The notes below the pieces were generated by a model. That model saw only the letters and a program-made list of their open reading frames with translations, was not told where the DNA came from and did no database searches. From Phycicoccus sp. (GTDB lineage: Bacteria; Actinomycetota; Actinomycetes; Actinomycetales; Dermatophilaceae), in NCBI GenBank assembly GCA_017993715.1, contig JAGOME010000002.1:1-41428 (forward strand): a stretch of DNA of 41,428 nucleotides, read 5' to 3'. Below, in pieces: positions 1 to 8,070 of the stretch; the stretch's first letter is position 1; every line of letters begins with the position of its first letter. The translations under genes were made by a program, and so were the position numbers.

Positions 1-284
1 ACGATGGCGGTCTCGGGGGGCAGGAAACGATTGCCGTACCCATGGTCGGGGTGGTGGTGCGTATTGAGCCGCCCCCGCGGCGCCCCGGTGCTCACCTCGG
101 CCACTGAGGCCAGGATCGCGCGATTGCGCTTCTCGGTCGCGGCAGTGTCGATGAGGATGGCCCGCCCGGACGCATCGACGATGGTCCCGGTGTTGTTGAC
201 CATCCAGCCACCGGTGGGCTGGATGTAGGCGTAGAGGCCGGCTCCGACCTCCTCGAGGTACGGGGTCCCGTCGTCCCAGCTCAT
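1..284 (-). CDS. MBL-fold metallo-hydrolase, N-terminal part (runs off left edge)
   Basis: Only the first ~94 codons lie in the window; the gene continues past the left edge. The translation has a beta-strand-rich start (GAGLYAYIQPTGGW), then NNTGTIVDASGRAILIDT, then THHHPDHGYGN. The last contains the HxHxDH zinc ligand motif of the metallo-beta-lactamase superfamily at about residues 76-81, so it is probably a zinc-dependent hydrolase; the substrate cannot be told. I prefer the ATG at 284 to the one at 290, because AAGGAG lies about 7 nt before 284 but only 1 nt before 290. It is transcribed away from the MFS gene. Close relatives include quinoprotein-relay-type MBL proteins, but the missing C-terminus prevents a subfamily call. 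Confidence 0.8.
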   Translation of the reverse strand, partial: MSWDDGTPYLEEVGAGLYAYIQPTGGWMVNNTGTIVDASGRAILIDTAATEKRNRAILASVAEVSTGAPRGRLNTHHHPDHGYGNRFLPPETAI

Positions 285-432
285 CGGCATTCTCCTTCGT
301 CGGCTTCGTCGGCGCGGTCCCTTCAGTCAGCCGCACCCGCGCGCGAGATACAAGCCCGTCAGTCATCACCAGCCGCGATGACTGACATGGGTGGGACGAC
401 ACTGCCGGAATGCCGGGTGCTCACCGTTGACT

Positions 433-1656
433 ATGGTCGTGCCCGATCCGCTCCTGCCCAGTCCGGCGCTGCCCGCGACCCGCGCGCTGAGCCCCATCGG
501 CTGGCCCCTCACCGTTGTCCTGGCCTCCCTGGTCGCCGTCGCGCCGCTGGCCACCGACATGTACCTGCCGGGCTTCCCAGCCATCGCCGCCGACCTGGAG
601 GCCACGCCAAGCGCGGTCCAGCTCACCCTGACGACGTTCCTCGTGGGGTTGGCCTTCGGGCAGCTGGTCTTCGGGCCCATCTCGGATCGTTGGGGGCGGT
701 TCTGGCCGCTGCTGACCTCGGCTGTCATCTGCGCCGTCGCCGGCGTGGTCTGCGCGCTGGCACCCACGCTGACCGTGCTGACCGGGGCGCGGCTGGTCCA
801 AGGCTTCGCGGGCGCTGGCGGGATGGTCATCGGGCGGGCCATTGTCGCCGATCTGGTCCAAGGACGGGCTGCCGCCAAGAGCTACACGATGATGTTCACC
901 GTTGGGGGAGTGGCTCCGGTCCTGGCCCCGATCGTCGGTGCCCTCCTCCTGGGTCCGATCCAGTGGCGCGGCATTCTCTGGGTGGTCGCCGGACTCTGCG
1001 CGGCCATGGCGGTGCTTGTCGCGATCGTGGTCAAGGAGACCCACCCTCCTCAGGTCCGGCGCGCTCACGCGAGCACGCTGAGCCAGGACGTGCGCCGGGT
1101 GTTGACCACGCCGGGCTTCCGCGGACCCGTCGTCATCGTCATCGCCTGCTTCGGGCTCATGATGGCCTACATCGCCGCCTCCCCGTTCCTCTACCAGAAG
1201 GTGATTGGCCTGACAGAGGTCGAGTACGGCCTGGCCTTCGGCATCAACGCCACCGCGATCATCGGCGTCGGCTACGTCGCCGGCAAGCTGCTGGACCGGG
1301 TCTCGTCCAGGACGATGATCCGCTGGGCCGCCGCCGCGCAGTTCGGTGCCGCCGCCGTCCTGCTCGCCCTCGCCCTGGCCGCAGTGGACGGCATCATCCT
1401 GGCCGTGCCGATCTTCGTCGCCGTGGGCGCCGTCGGCGCGATCATGGGCAATGCCTCGGCCCTGGCCATGTCCCGGGTCCGGGCGGTGGCCGGCACGGGG
1501 AGCGCGGTCGTCGGTTTCGGCCAGTTCTTCGGCGGCGCGCTCACCTCCCCACTGGTCGGGCTCGGCGGCGAGCACACCGCTCTGGTGCCGGCCCTGGTCG
1601 TTGCTGCGTGTGCCGGTGTCGTCGCGGTCGTCAGCCTGCTCGGGCTGCGGTCGTGA
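433..1656 (+). CDS. MFS transporter, Bcr/CflA-type drug exporter
   Basis: A 407-residue hydrophobic protein with about 12 predicted membrane segments, the size expected for a drug:H+ antiporter of the Bcr/CflA subfamily. The first helix ends in LATDMYLPGFPAI (about residues 39-51), the signature of that subfamily, and the loop motif GPISDRWGRFWPL follows helix 2 (MFS motif A: G-x-x-x-D-R-x-G-R). It likely exports a small drug-like or aromatic compound through the cytoplasmic membrane. I chose the ATG at 433; a GTG at 391 would add 14 unlikely residues, and neither has a strong ribosome site. The stop lies 2 bp from the stop of the convergent LysR gene. Whether it serves the catabolic island to the right is unknown. 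Confidence 0.85.
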   Translation: MVVPDPLLPSPALPATRALSPIGWPLTVVLASLVAVAPLATDMYLPGFPAIAADLEATPSAVQLTLTTFLVGLAFGQLVFGPISDRWGRFWPLLTSAVICAVAGVVCALAPTLTVLTGARLVQGFAGAGGMVIGRAIVADLVQGRAAAKSYTMMFTVGGVAPVLAPIVGALLLGPIQWRGILWVVAGLCAAMAVLVAIVVKETHPPQVRRAHASTLSQDVRRVLTTPGFRGPVVIVIACFGLMMAYIAASPFLYQKVIGLTEVEYGLAFGINATAIIGVGYVAGKLLDRVSSRTMIRWAAAAQFGAAAVLLALALAAVDGIILAVPIFVAVGAVGAIMGNASALAMSRVRAVAGTGSAVVGFGQFFGGALTSPLVGLGGEHTALVPALVVAACAGVVAVVSLLGLRS

Positions 1657-1658
1657 CC

Positions 1659-2627
1659 TCAGGCAGGGTCCACCGTGTCGGAGAGCGCTTCGTCCACGGC
1701 CTCGTCCTCCACCTCGATGGCGACGTCATGGAGCAGCCTGCGAAGCCAGACCACCGCGGGATCGTTCTCCCGGCGGGGATGCCAGTGTGCAGCCTCGACG
1801 ATGCCGACGGCCGGGACCGGGGTGGCCGCGATGACCAGATCGAGCAGCTCCACACTGCGCGCCGCCAGCCGGGATGGCACGAAGCCGCACATCGGCGTCC
1901 CGCTCACCGCGAAGGGGACGGTGAGCAGACTGGTCACCTGGACCAGGACCGTGCGGCCGGTGACCCCGATCGACTCCAGGGCCGACTCCAACGGGCGCTG
2001 CCGCCCGCCGGCGGCAGTGAACTCGGCGACCGCGTGCGGCATTCTCGACAAAGCGTCGACATCCAGGGACCCGTCCACGAGAGCGGGATTGCCGTGGGCC
2101 ACAACACAGACCAGATGGTCGGTGAACACAGGCTGCGAGCGCCCCGGAAACTCGAAGCCCTGCGGGATGACCATGAGATCCCGGCGCATGAGTTGAGTGT
2201 CGAACTGCTCCGGTGTCGTGACGACGGTGTCCAGGTCCAGCGAGCACCCCGGGGCCTCGCGGCGCACGGCGGCGGCCAGCGGCCGGGCCAGGACACTCAT
2301 CGCATACTCCGACATGCTCACGCTGAACCTCTTGGTGCTGCGTGCCGGGTCGAAGTCGCGCTCGGCCCCGAGCAGCGCGTCCGCCGCCTCGACAGCCTCC
2401 CGCACCGGATCGGCCAGCCAGGTCGCCAGCTCGGTGAGGTCGAACCCGCGCCCCGAACGCACGAGCAACTCATCGTCAAAGTGAGCCCGCAGCCGGGCCA
2501 GCGCCCCGCTCATGGCGGGCTGGCTCATCGCGAGCCGCTCGCCGGCGCGAGTGAGGTTGCGCTCCTCGAGCAGGGCGTGCAAGGCCAGGACGAGGTTCGC
2601 GTCCACCTCACGCAGTCGTTCGCGCAT
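1659..2627 (-). CDS. LysR-family transcriptional regulator (first of a divergent pair)
   Basis: A 322-residue protein with an N-terminal winged helix-turn-helix (about residues 5-65; LTRAGERLAMSQPAMSGALARLR is the recognition region), then a long effector-binding domain, as in NodD/PcpR-like LysR proteins. AGGAGG lies 4 nt before the ATG at 2627, so the start is well supported. It is divergent from a second LysR gene 73 bp away whose N-terminus is strikingly similar (both contain SQPAMS.ALARLR..FDDELLVR), suggesting a duplicated regulator pair. LysR proteins usually control adjacent genes, so the MFS exporter or the catabolic operons to the right are candidate targets; that is inference. The C-terminal extension (TPVPAVGIVEAAHWHPRRENDPAVVWLRRLL) matches the usual end of this group. 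Confidence 0.9.
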   Translation of the reverse strand: MRERLREVDANLVLALHALLEERNLTRAGERLAMSQPAMSGALARLRAHFDDELLVRSGRGFDLTELATWLADPVREAVEAADALLGAERDFDPARSTKRFSVSMSEYAMSVLARPLAAAVRREAPGCSLDLDTVVTTPEQFDTQLMRRDLMVIPQGFEFPGRSQPVFTDHLVCVVAHGNPALVDGSLDVDALSRMPHAVAEFTAAGGRQRPLESALESIGVTGRTVLVQVTSLLTVPFAVSGTPMCGFVPSRLAARSVELLDLVIAATPVPAVGIVEAAHWHPRRENDPAVVWLRRLLHDVAIEVEDEAVDEALSDTVDPA

Positions 2628-2655
2628 GGTTCCTCCTTGGCCTTGGCGGGCAGCC

Positions 2656-2661
2656 TAGTCT
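2656..2661 (+). promoter_or_regulatory. Possible -10 element for the rightward LysR gene
   Basis: TAGTCT fits the actinobacterial TANNNT -10 pattern inside the 73-bp gap between the divergent LysR genes, giving a leader of about 35 nt. No convincing -35 hexamer is seen. LysR pairs often share an autoregulated promoter region, so both promoters probably overlap here. Confidence 0.3.
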
Positions 2662-2700
2662 GGGGCCCTGCGCGGGAATCGGCACGGTGACGGGAACGCG

Positions 2701-3624
2701 ATGGCTCTTGGTGGTGTGGACCTCAACCTGTTGCTGCCCTTGAAGGTCCTCCTCGAGGAGGGCAACGTCACCCGGGCAGGGCAGCGGCTGGATGTCAGTC
2801 AGCCGGCGATGAGCGCTGCCCTGGCTCGGCTGCGCCGACGCTTCGACGATGAGCTGCTCGTTCGCGCGGGGCGGGACTACGAGCTGACGCCCTTTGCGGT
2901 CGAGTTGCTGCCCGAGGTGCAGCGGGCCGTGCGGCTGCTCGCTCGCGCGCTGCAGGTGGAGGAGTCCTTCGATCCGGCCACGAGTGACCGGGTCTTTCGG
3001 GTCGCCATGAGCGACTACGCCCTTGCCGTTGTCCATGAGCGACTCGTTGCCCTGATCGGCGCGCAGGCCCCGGGGGTGCGGCTGGAGATCGCCAACATCG
3101 ACCCGGACGCCAGGCGATCCGACCGCGTCCTCATCGACTACGACGCCCTCATCGCGCCGCTCGGACTGGGGTTCCCGGGGCGGGCCCGACCCCTGTGGCG
3201 GGACCGGATGGTGCTCGTGGTGGATCGGGCAAACCCCTTCTTGCACGAGGGGACTCTCGACCTGGACGACCTGCGCACCATGCCGCATGCGGCCGCCACC
3301 TTTGGCCCCGGCATCCTCACCCCCGTCGACCGGATGTTCGGCGAACTCGGCATTGAGCGCCGGATCAAGATGCAGGTGGCCGGGTTCCTGCCGCTGCCGT
3401 TCGTCGTCCGCGGGACTGACCTGGTCGCCGTGGTCCCCGAACGCCTTGCCCGGATCCATGGCGCCCCGCGGGGCGCCATCGTCGTGCTCGAGCCACCCTT
3501 TGCTGAACTGGTGCTCGCCGAGGGGTATTGGTTCGACCCGGACCGCACTTCGGACCCAGCCCATCGTTGGTTCTTCGGAATCCTGGACGATCTGGCCCTC
3601 GAGCTGGCCGCGGACCCGACCTGA
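2701..3624 (+). CDS. LysR-family transcriptional regulator (second of a divergent pair)
   Basis: A 307-residue LysR protein: winged HTH at about residues 6-66 (VTRAGQRLDVSQPAMSAALARLRRRF), then a periplasmic-binding-like effector domain. It is clearly paralogous to the divergent neighbour through the whole HTH. The ATG at 2701 begins MALGGVDLNLLLPLKVLLEE, the normal position for this family; a weak GGGAA lies just upstream. Its stop is 5 bp from the stop of the convergent FAD oxidase gene, so it sits directly beside the leftward catabolic operon and is the best candidate regulator for the island. The effector is unknown; in comparable aromatic-degradation clusters it is the substrate or an intermediate. 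Confidence 0.9.
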   Translation: MALGGVDLNLLLPLKVLLEEGNVTRAGQRLDVSQPAMSAALARLRRRFDDELLVRAGRDYELTPFAVELLPEVQRAVRLLARALQVEESFDPATSDRVFRVAMSDYALAVVHERLVALIGAQAPGVRLEIANIDPDARRSDRVLIDYDALIAPLGLGFPGRARPLWRDRMVLVVDRANPFLHEGTLDLDDLRTMPHAAATFGPGILTPVDRMFGELGIERRIKMQVAGFLPLPFVVRGTDLVAVVPERLARIHGAPRGAIVVLEPPFAELVLAEGYWFDPDRTSDPAHRWFFGILDDLALELAADPT

Positions 3625-3629
3625 GCCGC

Positions 3630-5024
3630 TCACTCCCAGTGGTTGCGGTTGAGCGCCTCTGCATCCCCGGCGAACCAGCCGCAGAACAACCGGTCGGGGT
3701 CTCGGTCGTCGCGGATCGACAGGAGCCGGGCAAAGTTCTCAGCGGACATGAACTTCACCTGCCGGCGGGACAGGTCACCGTCCCCGAGGTACTGGCCTTG
3801 GGTGACCGGCTCCAGATCCGCCATGACCGACGTCAGCCAGTCGATGGGTCCGCGGTCATCCTCGCCCTCACGCCACGGCACGTAGGCCGCCAGGTAGATC
3901 TCTGACTGCATCGAGAAGGCCATGTCGGGCAAGGTCCGCAGCGGCGCCATCGAGAACCAGATTGTGAACGCTAGTTCGTTGGGCAGCGTCGTGTACGCCC
4001 GCCTCATGGCAGGCACCACCTCCTGCGCCGACCCCGACAACCACGCGTTGTCCACGACCCAGCGGTGGCCTTCGGGGTTGGCCTCGAGTTGGCGAGCGCG
4101 TTCCTTGTCGAAGGTCGTCGGAACGTTGTCGACGAGCAAGAGAGCTCGATCGATGGCGGGGTTGCTCCGGAAGGGTTCTAGCGCAGTGTTGGCCTCGTCC
4201 TCGTCGGCGACGAGTGCCACCGCGGTGACCAGCAGGATCGGGTCGGGAGACAGGTCGACATCGGTGCGGGTCAGCGCGACGATCTCCACGGTGTCGTCGA
4301 CGGTGTGGTGGGTGTCGTGCAACCAGGTCATCACCTCGTCGAAGTCGGTGAGGGCGAACGCTTGGACCGTGTGCGCGAGGTGCGCCGGCGCCGGTCTGGT
4401 CCGCAGGTGGAATCGGGTGACGACCCCAAAGAAGCCGGGACCGGACCCCCGAGCGGCCCAGAACAGGTCGGCATTCTCGGTCTCGCTGGCCCGGACCAGC
4501 TCGCCCTCGGCGGTCACGACATCGATCGCCTCGATGTGCTCGGCCGCCCAGCCCCAGCCGCGGGCATTCCATCCCTGACCGCCTTGGAGCAGGAAGCCGC
4601 CGATGCCCACGGTCGGGCAGTGCCCGCCGACGAAGAACCGGCCCCGATCTGCGAGGAACGGTGCCAGGACTTCGCCGCCCTTGGTCGATGGGGAGGCGCT
4701 GACGATGCCAGTCTCCTCATCGTAGGAGAGGTACTCGAGCCCGCCGAGATCGATGACCAGGGCATTGTCCCGGATCGACCACTGGGCCCAGCTGTGCCCT
4801 CCGGACCGGACGGCAACCTGCCAACCGCGCTCGCGGGCCAGCCGGACGCCGAGGACGACGTCCTGTTCGGTGACCGCCCGCAGGACCGCTGCCGGCATCC
4901 GATCCTGTGGGAGCCGGCGGTTAAAGATGCGATCAATCCTGGCCGCCTCGAAGTCGACGTCGCTGCGCAGGATCAGGGTGCCCGAGAAGTCGGCCACGTC
5001 GACCGGAGCGGCGGCTCGGCTCAT
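3630..5024 (-). CDS. FAD-binding oxidoreductase, BBE / 6-hydroxynicotine-oxidase type
   Basis: A 464-residue flavoprotein of the PCMH FAD-binding fold with a C-terminal berberine-bridge-enzyme-like segment. VRSGGHSWAQW (His77) is the usual histidine for 8-alpha-linked FAD, and GGHCPTVGIGG (Cys136) is where bicovalent members carry the second, 6-S-cysteinyl link, so FAD may be held by two covalent bonds. Family members oxidise alcohols, amines or sugars with O2, giving H2O2. The ATG at 5024 overlaps the stop of the monooxygenase gene (ATGA), so the two are translationally coupled; an upstream in-frame start at 5105 would overlap that gene by 85 nt and is rejected. It is the last gene of the leftward operon. 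The natural substrate is not evident; 6-hydroxynicotine oxidase and oligosaccharide oxidases are both plausible relatives. Confidence 0.88.
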   Translation of the reverse strand: MSRAAAPVDVADFSGTLILRSDVDFEAARIDRIFNRRLPQDRMPAAVLRAVTEQDVVLGVRLARERGWQVAVRSGGHSWAQWSIRDNALVIDLGGLEYLSYDEETGIVSASPSTKGGEVLAPFLADRGRFFVGGHCPTVGIGGFLLQGGQGWNARGWGWAAEHIEAIDVVTAEGELVRASETENADLFWAARGSGPGFFGVVTRFHLRTRPAPAHLAHTVQAFALTDFDEVMTWLHDTHHTVDDTVEIVALTRTDVDLSPDPILLVTAVALVADEDEANTALEPFRSNPAIDRALLLVDNVPTTFDKERARQLEANPEGHRWVVDNAWLSGSAQEVVPAMRRAYTTLPNELAFTIWFSMAPLRTLPDMAFSMQSEIYLAAYVPWREGEDDRGPIDWLTSVMADLEPVTQGQYLGDGDLSRRQVKFMSAENFARLLSIRDDRDPDRLFCGWFAGDAEALNRNHWE

Positions 5025-6157
5025 GCCGGCTCGCACAGGGCGTGCAGGGTCATCCCCATGAGTCGACCGGGGTCCGCGCCGGGGGTGTCCGGGTTGATCT
5101 CCCACTGGGCGAGGAGCAGGCTGTTCTCGAGCACCATGCCCACGCGGGGGTCACGACGGGACTGGAATGCCGCCAGCGCCGCCCCGAGGTCTGCATGACG
5201 GTCGAGTTCGTCGGCGAGGACGATGCCGTCCTCGGCGCTCATGGCCGCACCCTGCGCGATGAGTGGGGGACAGGCATGGGCGGCGTCCCCGATAAGCAGG
5301 ACATTGCCGCGGTACCAGTCGCCGTCGATCTTGACCGCCTCGATCCACTGGTAGTTGACAATGGCGTCGTCAGCGATGCTGGCGATGACCTTGCCCCAGG
5401 TCCCGCCATAGCCCTGACCGTGCTCCTTGAGCACCGCACCATTGGGCTTCTCCCCGACATAGCTGCGGTCGAGGTTGCCTTCGAGGAGGAACGCGTAGCA
5501 CTGGGTATCGGAGATGGGGGTGTAGCCGGCCTTGTACTTGGGCCCGTTGTAGAAGAGCTCGGAGCAGTCCATCTCCTCCGGGCGGTCGGCCACGACGCGC
5601 CAGATGCCCATGCCGACCGGCTCGGGCATGGTGTCGATCCCGATGAGCCGCCGCACATCCGAGCGAATGCCGTCGGCGCCAACGAGGAGATCGGCGCTCA
5701 GCGTGGAGCCGTCGGCCATCGTGATGGTGACGCCCTCGGCGGTCTGCTCGACCTCAGTCACCTTGGCGCCGAGACGGACGTCGATCCCGGTCTCGTGGAC
5801 GGCGTCGGCGAGGATGTTGGCGACGTCGGCCCGCAGGGCGCCCATGGTGGGCGGCAACTCGGGACCGCCCATGGGTGGGGTGGGGATGTCCATGATGAGG
5901 CCACCGTCGGGGGTGCGCATCCGCAGGCCGCCGAAGGGCAGCCCTCGTTCGGCAATGCGGTCGAAGACACCGACCGAGTGAAATGCCTTGAGAGCGTTGC
6001 CCTGCAACGTGATGCCGTGGCCGATGCCGCGCAACGCGTGTGCTTCGACCAGCACCACCTCGTGTCCGCGTTGGTGCAGGGCCAAGGCAGCGACGCCGCC
6101 GGCGATACCGCCACCCGCGACAATGACGCGGCGGCGTGGGGTCGTGGTCTCGGACAT
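5021..6157 (-). CDS. FAD-dependent aromatic monooxygenase (PHBH/UbiH superfamily)
   Basis: A 378-residue group A flavin monooxygenase. The FAD Rossmann motif is at residues 11-21 (VIVAGGGIAGG) with an acidic residue ending strand 2 (VVLVEAHA). The mid-protein motif GADGIRSDVRR matches the DG fingerprint for FAD/NAD(P)H contacts, and LLIGDAAHACPPLIAQGA near residue 290 is the GD motif that binds the FAD ribityl chain. Such enzymes hydroxylate phenolic rings ortho or para to an OH using NAD(P)H and O2, typically preparing a ring for cleavage. AGGAGG lies 7 nt before the ATG. It is 46 bp downstream of the ABC ATPase gene and overlaps the FAD oxidase gene. With the extradiol dioxygenase across the divergent promoter it forms a hydroxylation/ring-opening pair. 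Confidence 0.9.
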   Translation of the reverse strand: MSETTTPRRRVIVAGGGIAGGVAALALHQRGHEVVLVEAHALRGIGHGITLQGNALKAFHSVGVFDRIAERGLPFGGLRMRTPDGGLIMDIPTPPMGGPELPPTMGALRADVANILADAVHETGIDVRLGAKVTEVEQTAEGVTITMADGSTLSADLLVGADGIRSDVRRLIGIDTMPEPVGMGIWRVVADRPEEMDCSELFYNGPKYKAGYTPISDTQCYAFLLEGNLDRSYVGEKPNGAVLKEHGQGYGGTWGKVIASIADDAIVNYQWIEAVKIDGDWYRGNVLLIGDAAHACPPLIAQGAAMSAEDGIVLADELDRHADLGAALAAFQSRRDPRVGMVLENSLLLAQWEINPDTPGADPGRLMGMTLHALCEPA

Positions 6158-6203
6158 GGGTGGAACCTCCTGGGTACTGCTTCCTGGGCTGGTGGCTGCG
6201 TGA

Positions 6204-7007
6204 TCAGGCGAAGACCATGGGCGCGCGTGCTCCGGTGATCCACCCGACGAGGTGCTCGGTCTCGGTCTCGGTCATGGCGACGTCCGCGACCTTGCGTCCT
6301 CGGTTGAGAATGACGACCCGGTCGGCGACGGTTTGGCACAGCGGCAGGTTGTGGGTGACCAGCACGATGGCAATGCCCTGCTCGGCCATGGTGCGGATCA
6401 GTCGCTCGACCTGCTGGGTCTGTTCGTAGCCCAGGGCGGCGGTTGGCTCGTCGAGCAGGAGGACCCCGCGGGACTCCTGCCCGACCCGGATCGCGGAGCG
6501 GGCGATGGCGATGGTCTGGCGCTGACCGCCGGAGAGCATCTCGGTGGGTCGCGTCATGGGAGCGGTGCGGACCCCCAGCCGGTCCAGTTCCTCCTCGGAG
6601 CGCTTGCGCATGGCCTTGCGGTCCACAAAACCGAGCATGCCGAGCAGGCCGGGACGCAGGGGCTCGCGACCCAGATTGAGGTTGGTGGCAATGTCCTGGG
6701 CGTCGACGAGGGCAAGGTCCTGATAGACCATCTGAATGCCCGCGTGGCTCGCATCGCTCGGCGAGTGGAAGTCGTGCTGCTGGCCGAACACCGAGATGGT
6801 TCCCGAAGAGGGACGATGCGCCCCCGACATCACCTTAAGCAGGGTCGACTTGCCAGCGCCGTTGTCCCCGAGGAGCCCGACGACCTCGCCGGGCATGACG
6901 CGCACGTCAATGCCGTCCAGCGCCCGGACGAAGCCGTAGTGCATCTCGATGCCGCTGAGCTCAAGGGCCGGGGTGCCCGACCGGTCAATGGTTGCAGGAT
7001 CGCTCAT
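6204..7007 (-). CDS. ABC transporter ATP-binding protein, single-domain sugar type (FrcA-like)
   Basis: A 267-residue ATPase with Walker A at residues 47-55 (GDNGAGKST), the signature LSGGQRQ near residue 152, Walker B GVLLLDEPTAALG and the H-loop VTHNL. Sequence around the Q-loop (MVYQDLALVDAQDIATNLNLGRE) is typical of the ribose/xylose/fructose CUT2 family. CUT2 ATPases such as RbsA usually have two fused domains; this one has one, as in FrcA, and would act as a homodimer. Of the two in-frame starts I prefer ATG 7007, because AGAAGG is 7 nt upstream of it but 1 nt from GTG 7013. The permease stop is 2 nt upstream. It drives uptake with the permease and binding protein encoded just upstream. 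Confidence 0.92.
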   Translation of the reverse strand: MSDPATIDRSGTPALELSGIEMHYGFVRALDGIDVRVMPGEVVGLLGDNGAGKSTLLKVMSGAHRPSSGTISVFGQQHDFHSPSDASHAGIQMVYQDLALVDAQDIATNLNLGREPLRPGLLGMLGFVDRKAMRKRSEEELDRLGVRTAPMTRPTEMLSGGQRQTIAIARSAIRVGQESRGVLLLDEPTAALGYEQTQQVERLIRTMAEQGIAIVLVTHNLPLCQTVADRVVILNRGRKVADVAMTETETEHLVGWITGARAPMVFA

Positions 7008-7009
7008 GG

Positions 7010-8068
7010 TCACACCTTCTTGCTGTGCACGCTGAGGTTGGACGACATCAGGCGGTTCGAAACGCCTGTCTGGATGGCCTTCTCCAGGCCGATGGCGGCC
7101 AGCAGGAGGACACCGGTGGAGACCGTCGCCCAGTAGGGCTGCACCCCGCGGATGGTCAGACCATTGGCAATGGTCGCCAGAATGAGCGAGCCGACCAGGA
7201 CGCGGGGCAGGCTGCCTCGGCCACCACTGAGGGCAACACCGGCCAGCGCCACCGCGGTGAGCGCGCTGAAGATGATGGCAGGACTGGCCTGAGGGTTGGC
7301 CTCGGTGACCACCGCCGTGCTGACCAGGCCACCCAGGGCTGCCAGCATGCCGGAGATGACGAAGCCGAGCACCTGATAGCGCGGGGTGTGAATGCCGGAT
7401 CGGCGCACCGCTTCGGCGTTGCCGCCCACCGACATCAACCGGATTCCCTCGCGGGTCCGCGTCAGGAAGATGGTGCCGATGATGTAGACCGCCCCGACGA
7501 TGTAGACCGGCGCCGGGACCCGCAGATACCGATCGGTCCCCATGAAGGTCAGCTGGGTCAAACCGGGGAAGGTGTAGCCGCCGGCCACGACGGCCGCCAG
7601 ACCGGAGAGGACCGACAGCGTGCCGATCGTCACGATGATGGGGTTGAAGCCGCGCAAGGTGATCAGGCCGTTGGCCACCCCCACCAGCGCTCCGCAGAGC
7701 AAGCCCGCGGCCAGCGCCAGGACGGTGTTGGTGCCATTGGTGAGGAGCCAGCCCGTGACGCAGGAGGCGAATGCCGCCGTCCCCGGCAGGGACAGGTCCA
7801 GGACGCCCGTCATGATCCCGATACCCACGCCTGCGGCGAAGATCGCGGTGATGGCCCCGGCATTGAGGATCAACAGGGCGTTGTCGATGGTGGCGAAGTA
7901 GGGGGCCGAGAGGATCGCGAAGGCGAGGATCAGCACCCCCCAGAGGATGAATATCCCCCTGTCCCGCAGGAACACCAGCGCGGTGACCGTGCGGGAGACG
8001 TCATGCGAGGCGGTGGCGGCGCCGGTGCCGGGCGCCTGGCCCGACACCGGCGCGGTCGTGTGGCTCAT
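7010..8068 (-). CDS. ABC transporter permease, CUT2 (RbsC-like)
   Basis: A 352-residue integral membrane protein with roughly ten hydrophobic segments, belonging to the branched-chain/ribose permease family. The segment AGVGIGIMTGVLDLSLPGTAAFAS followed by GALVGVANGLITLRGFNPIIVTIGTLSVLSG is characteristic of RbsC/XylH/FrcC permeases. It forms the membrane channel with the adjacent ATPase. The start ATG at 8068 lies 2 bp after the binding-protein stop, and the stop lies 2 bp before the ATPase start, so the three are clearly one transcript. The polar N-terminus (MSHTTAPVSGQAPGTGAA) is cytoplasmic. Substrate specificity cannot be read from the permease. Confidence 0.92.
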   Translation of the reverse strand: MSHTTAPVSGQAPGTGAATASHDVSRTVTALVFLRDRGIFILWGVLILAFAILSAPYFATIDNALLILNAGAITAIFAAGVGIGIMTGVLDLSLPGTAAFASCVTGWLLTNGTNTVLALAAGLLCGALVGVANGLITLRGFNPIIVTIGTLSVLSGLAAVVAGGYTFPGLTQLTFMGTDRYLRVPAPVYIVGAVYIIGTIFLTRTREGIRLMSVGGNAEAVRRSGIHTPRYQVLGFVISGMLAALGGLVSTAVVTEANPQASPAIIFSALTAVALAGVALSGGRGSLPRVLVGSLILATIANGLTIRGVQPYWATVSTGVLLLAAIGLEKAIQTGVSNRLMSSNLSVHSKKV

Positions 8069-8070
8069 GG

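Noticed and set aside
378-2690. A 770-residue open frame across the MFS and LysR genes
   Set aside because: It is a GC-rich shadow, Arg/Pro/Gly/His-rich with no domain, and overlaps two well-supported genes in other frames.
5025-5105. Longer N-terminus for the FAD oxidase
   Set aside because: It would overlap the monooxygenase by 85 nt with a low-complexity Arg/Pro stretch; the ATGA start at 5024 fits the style of the operon.
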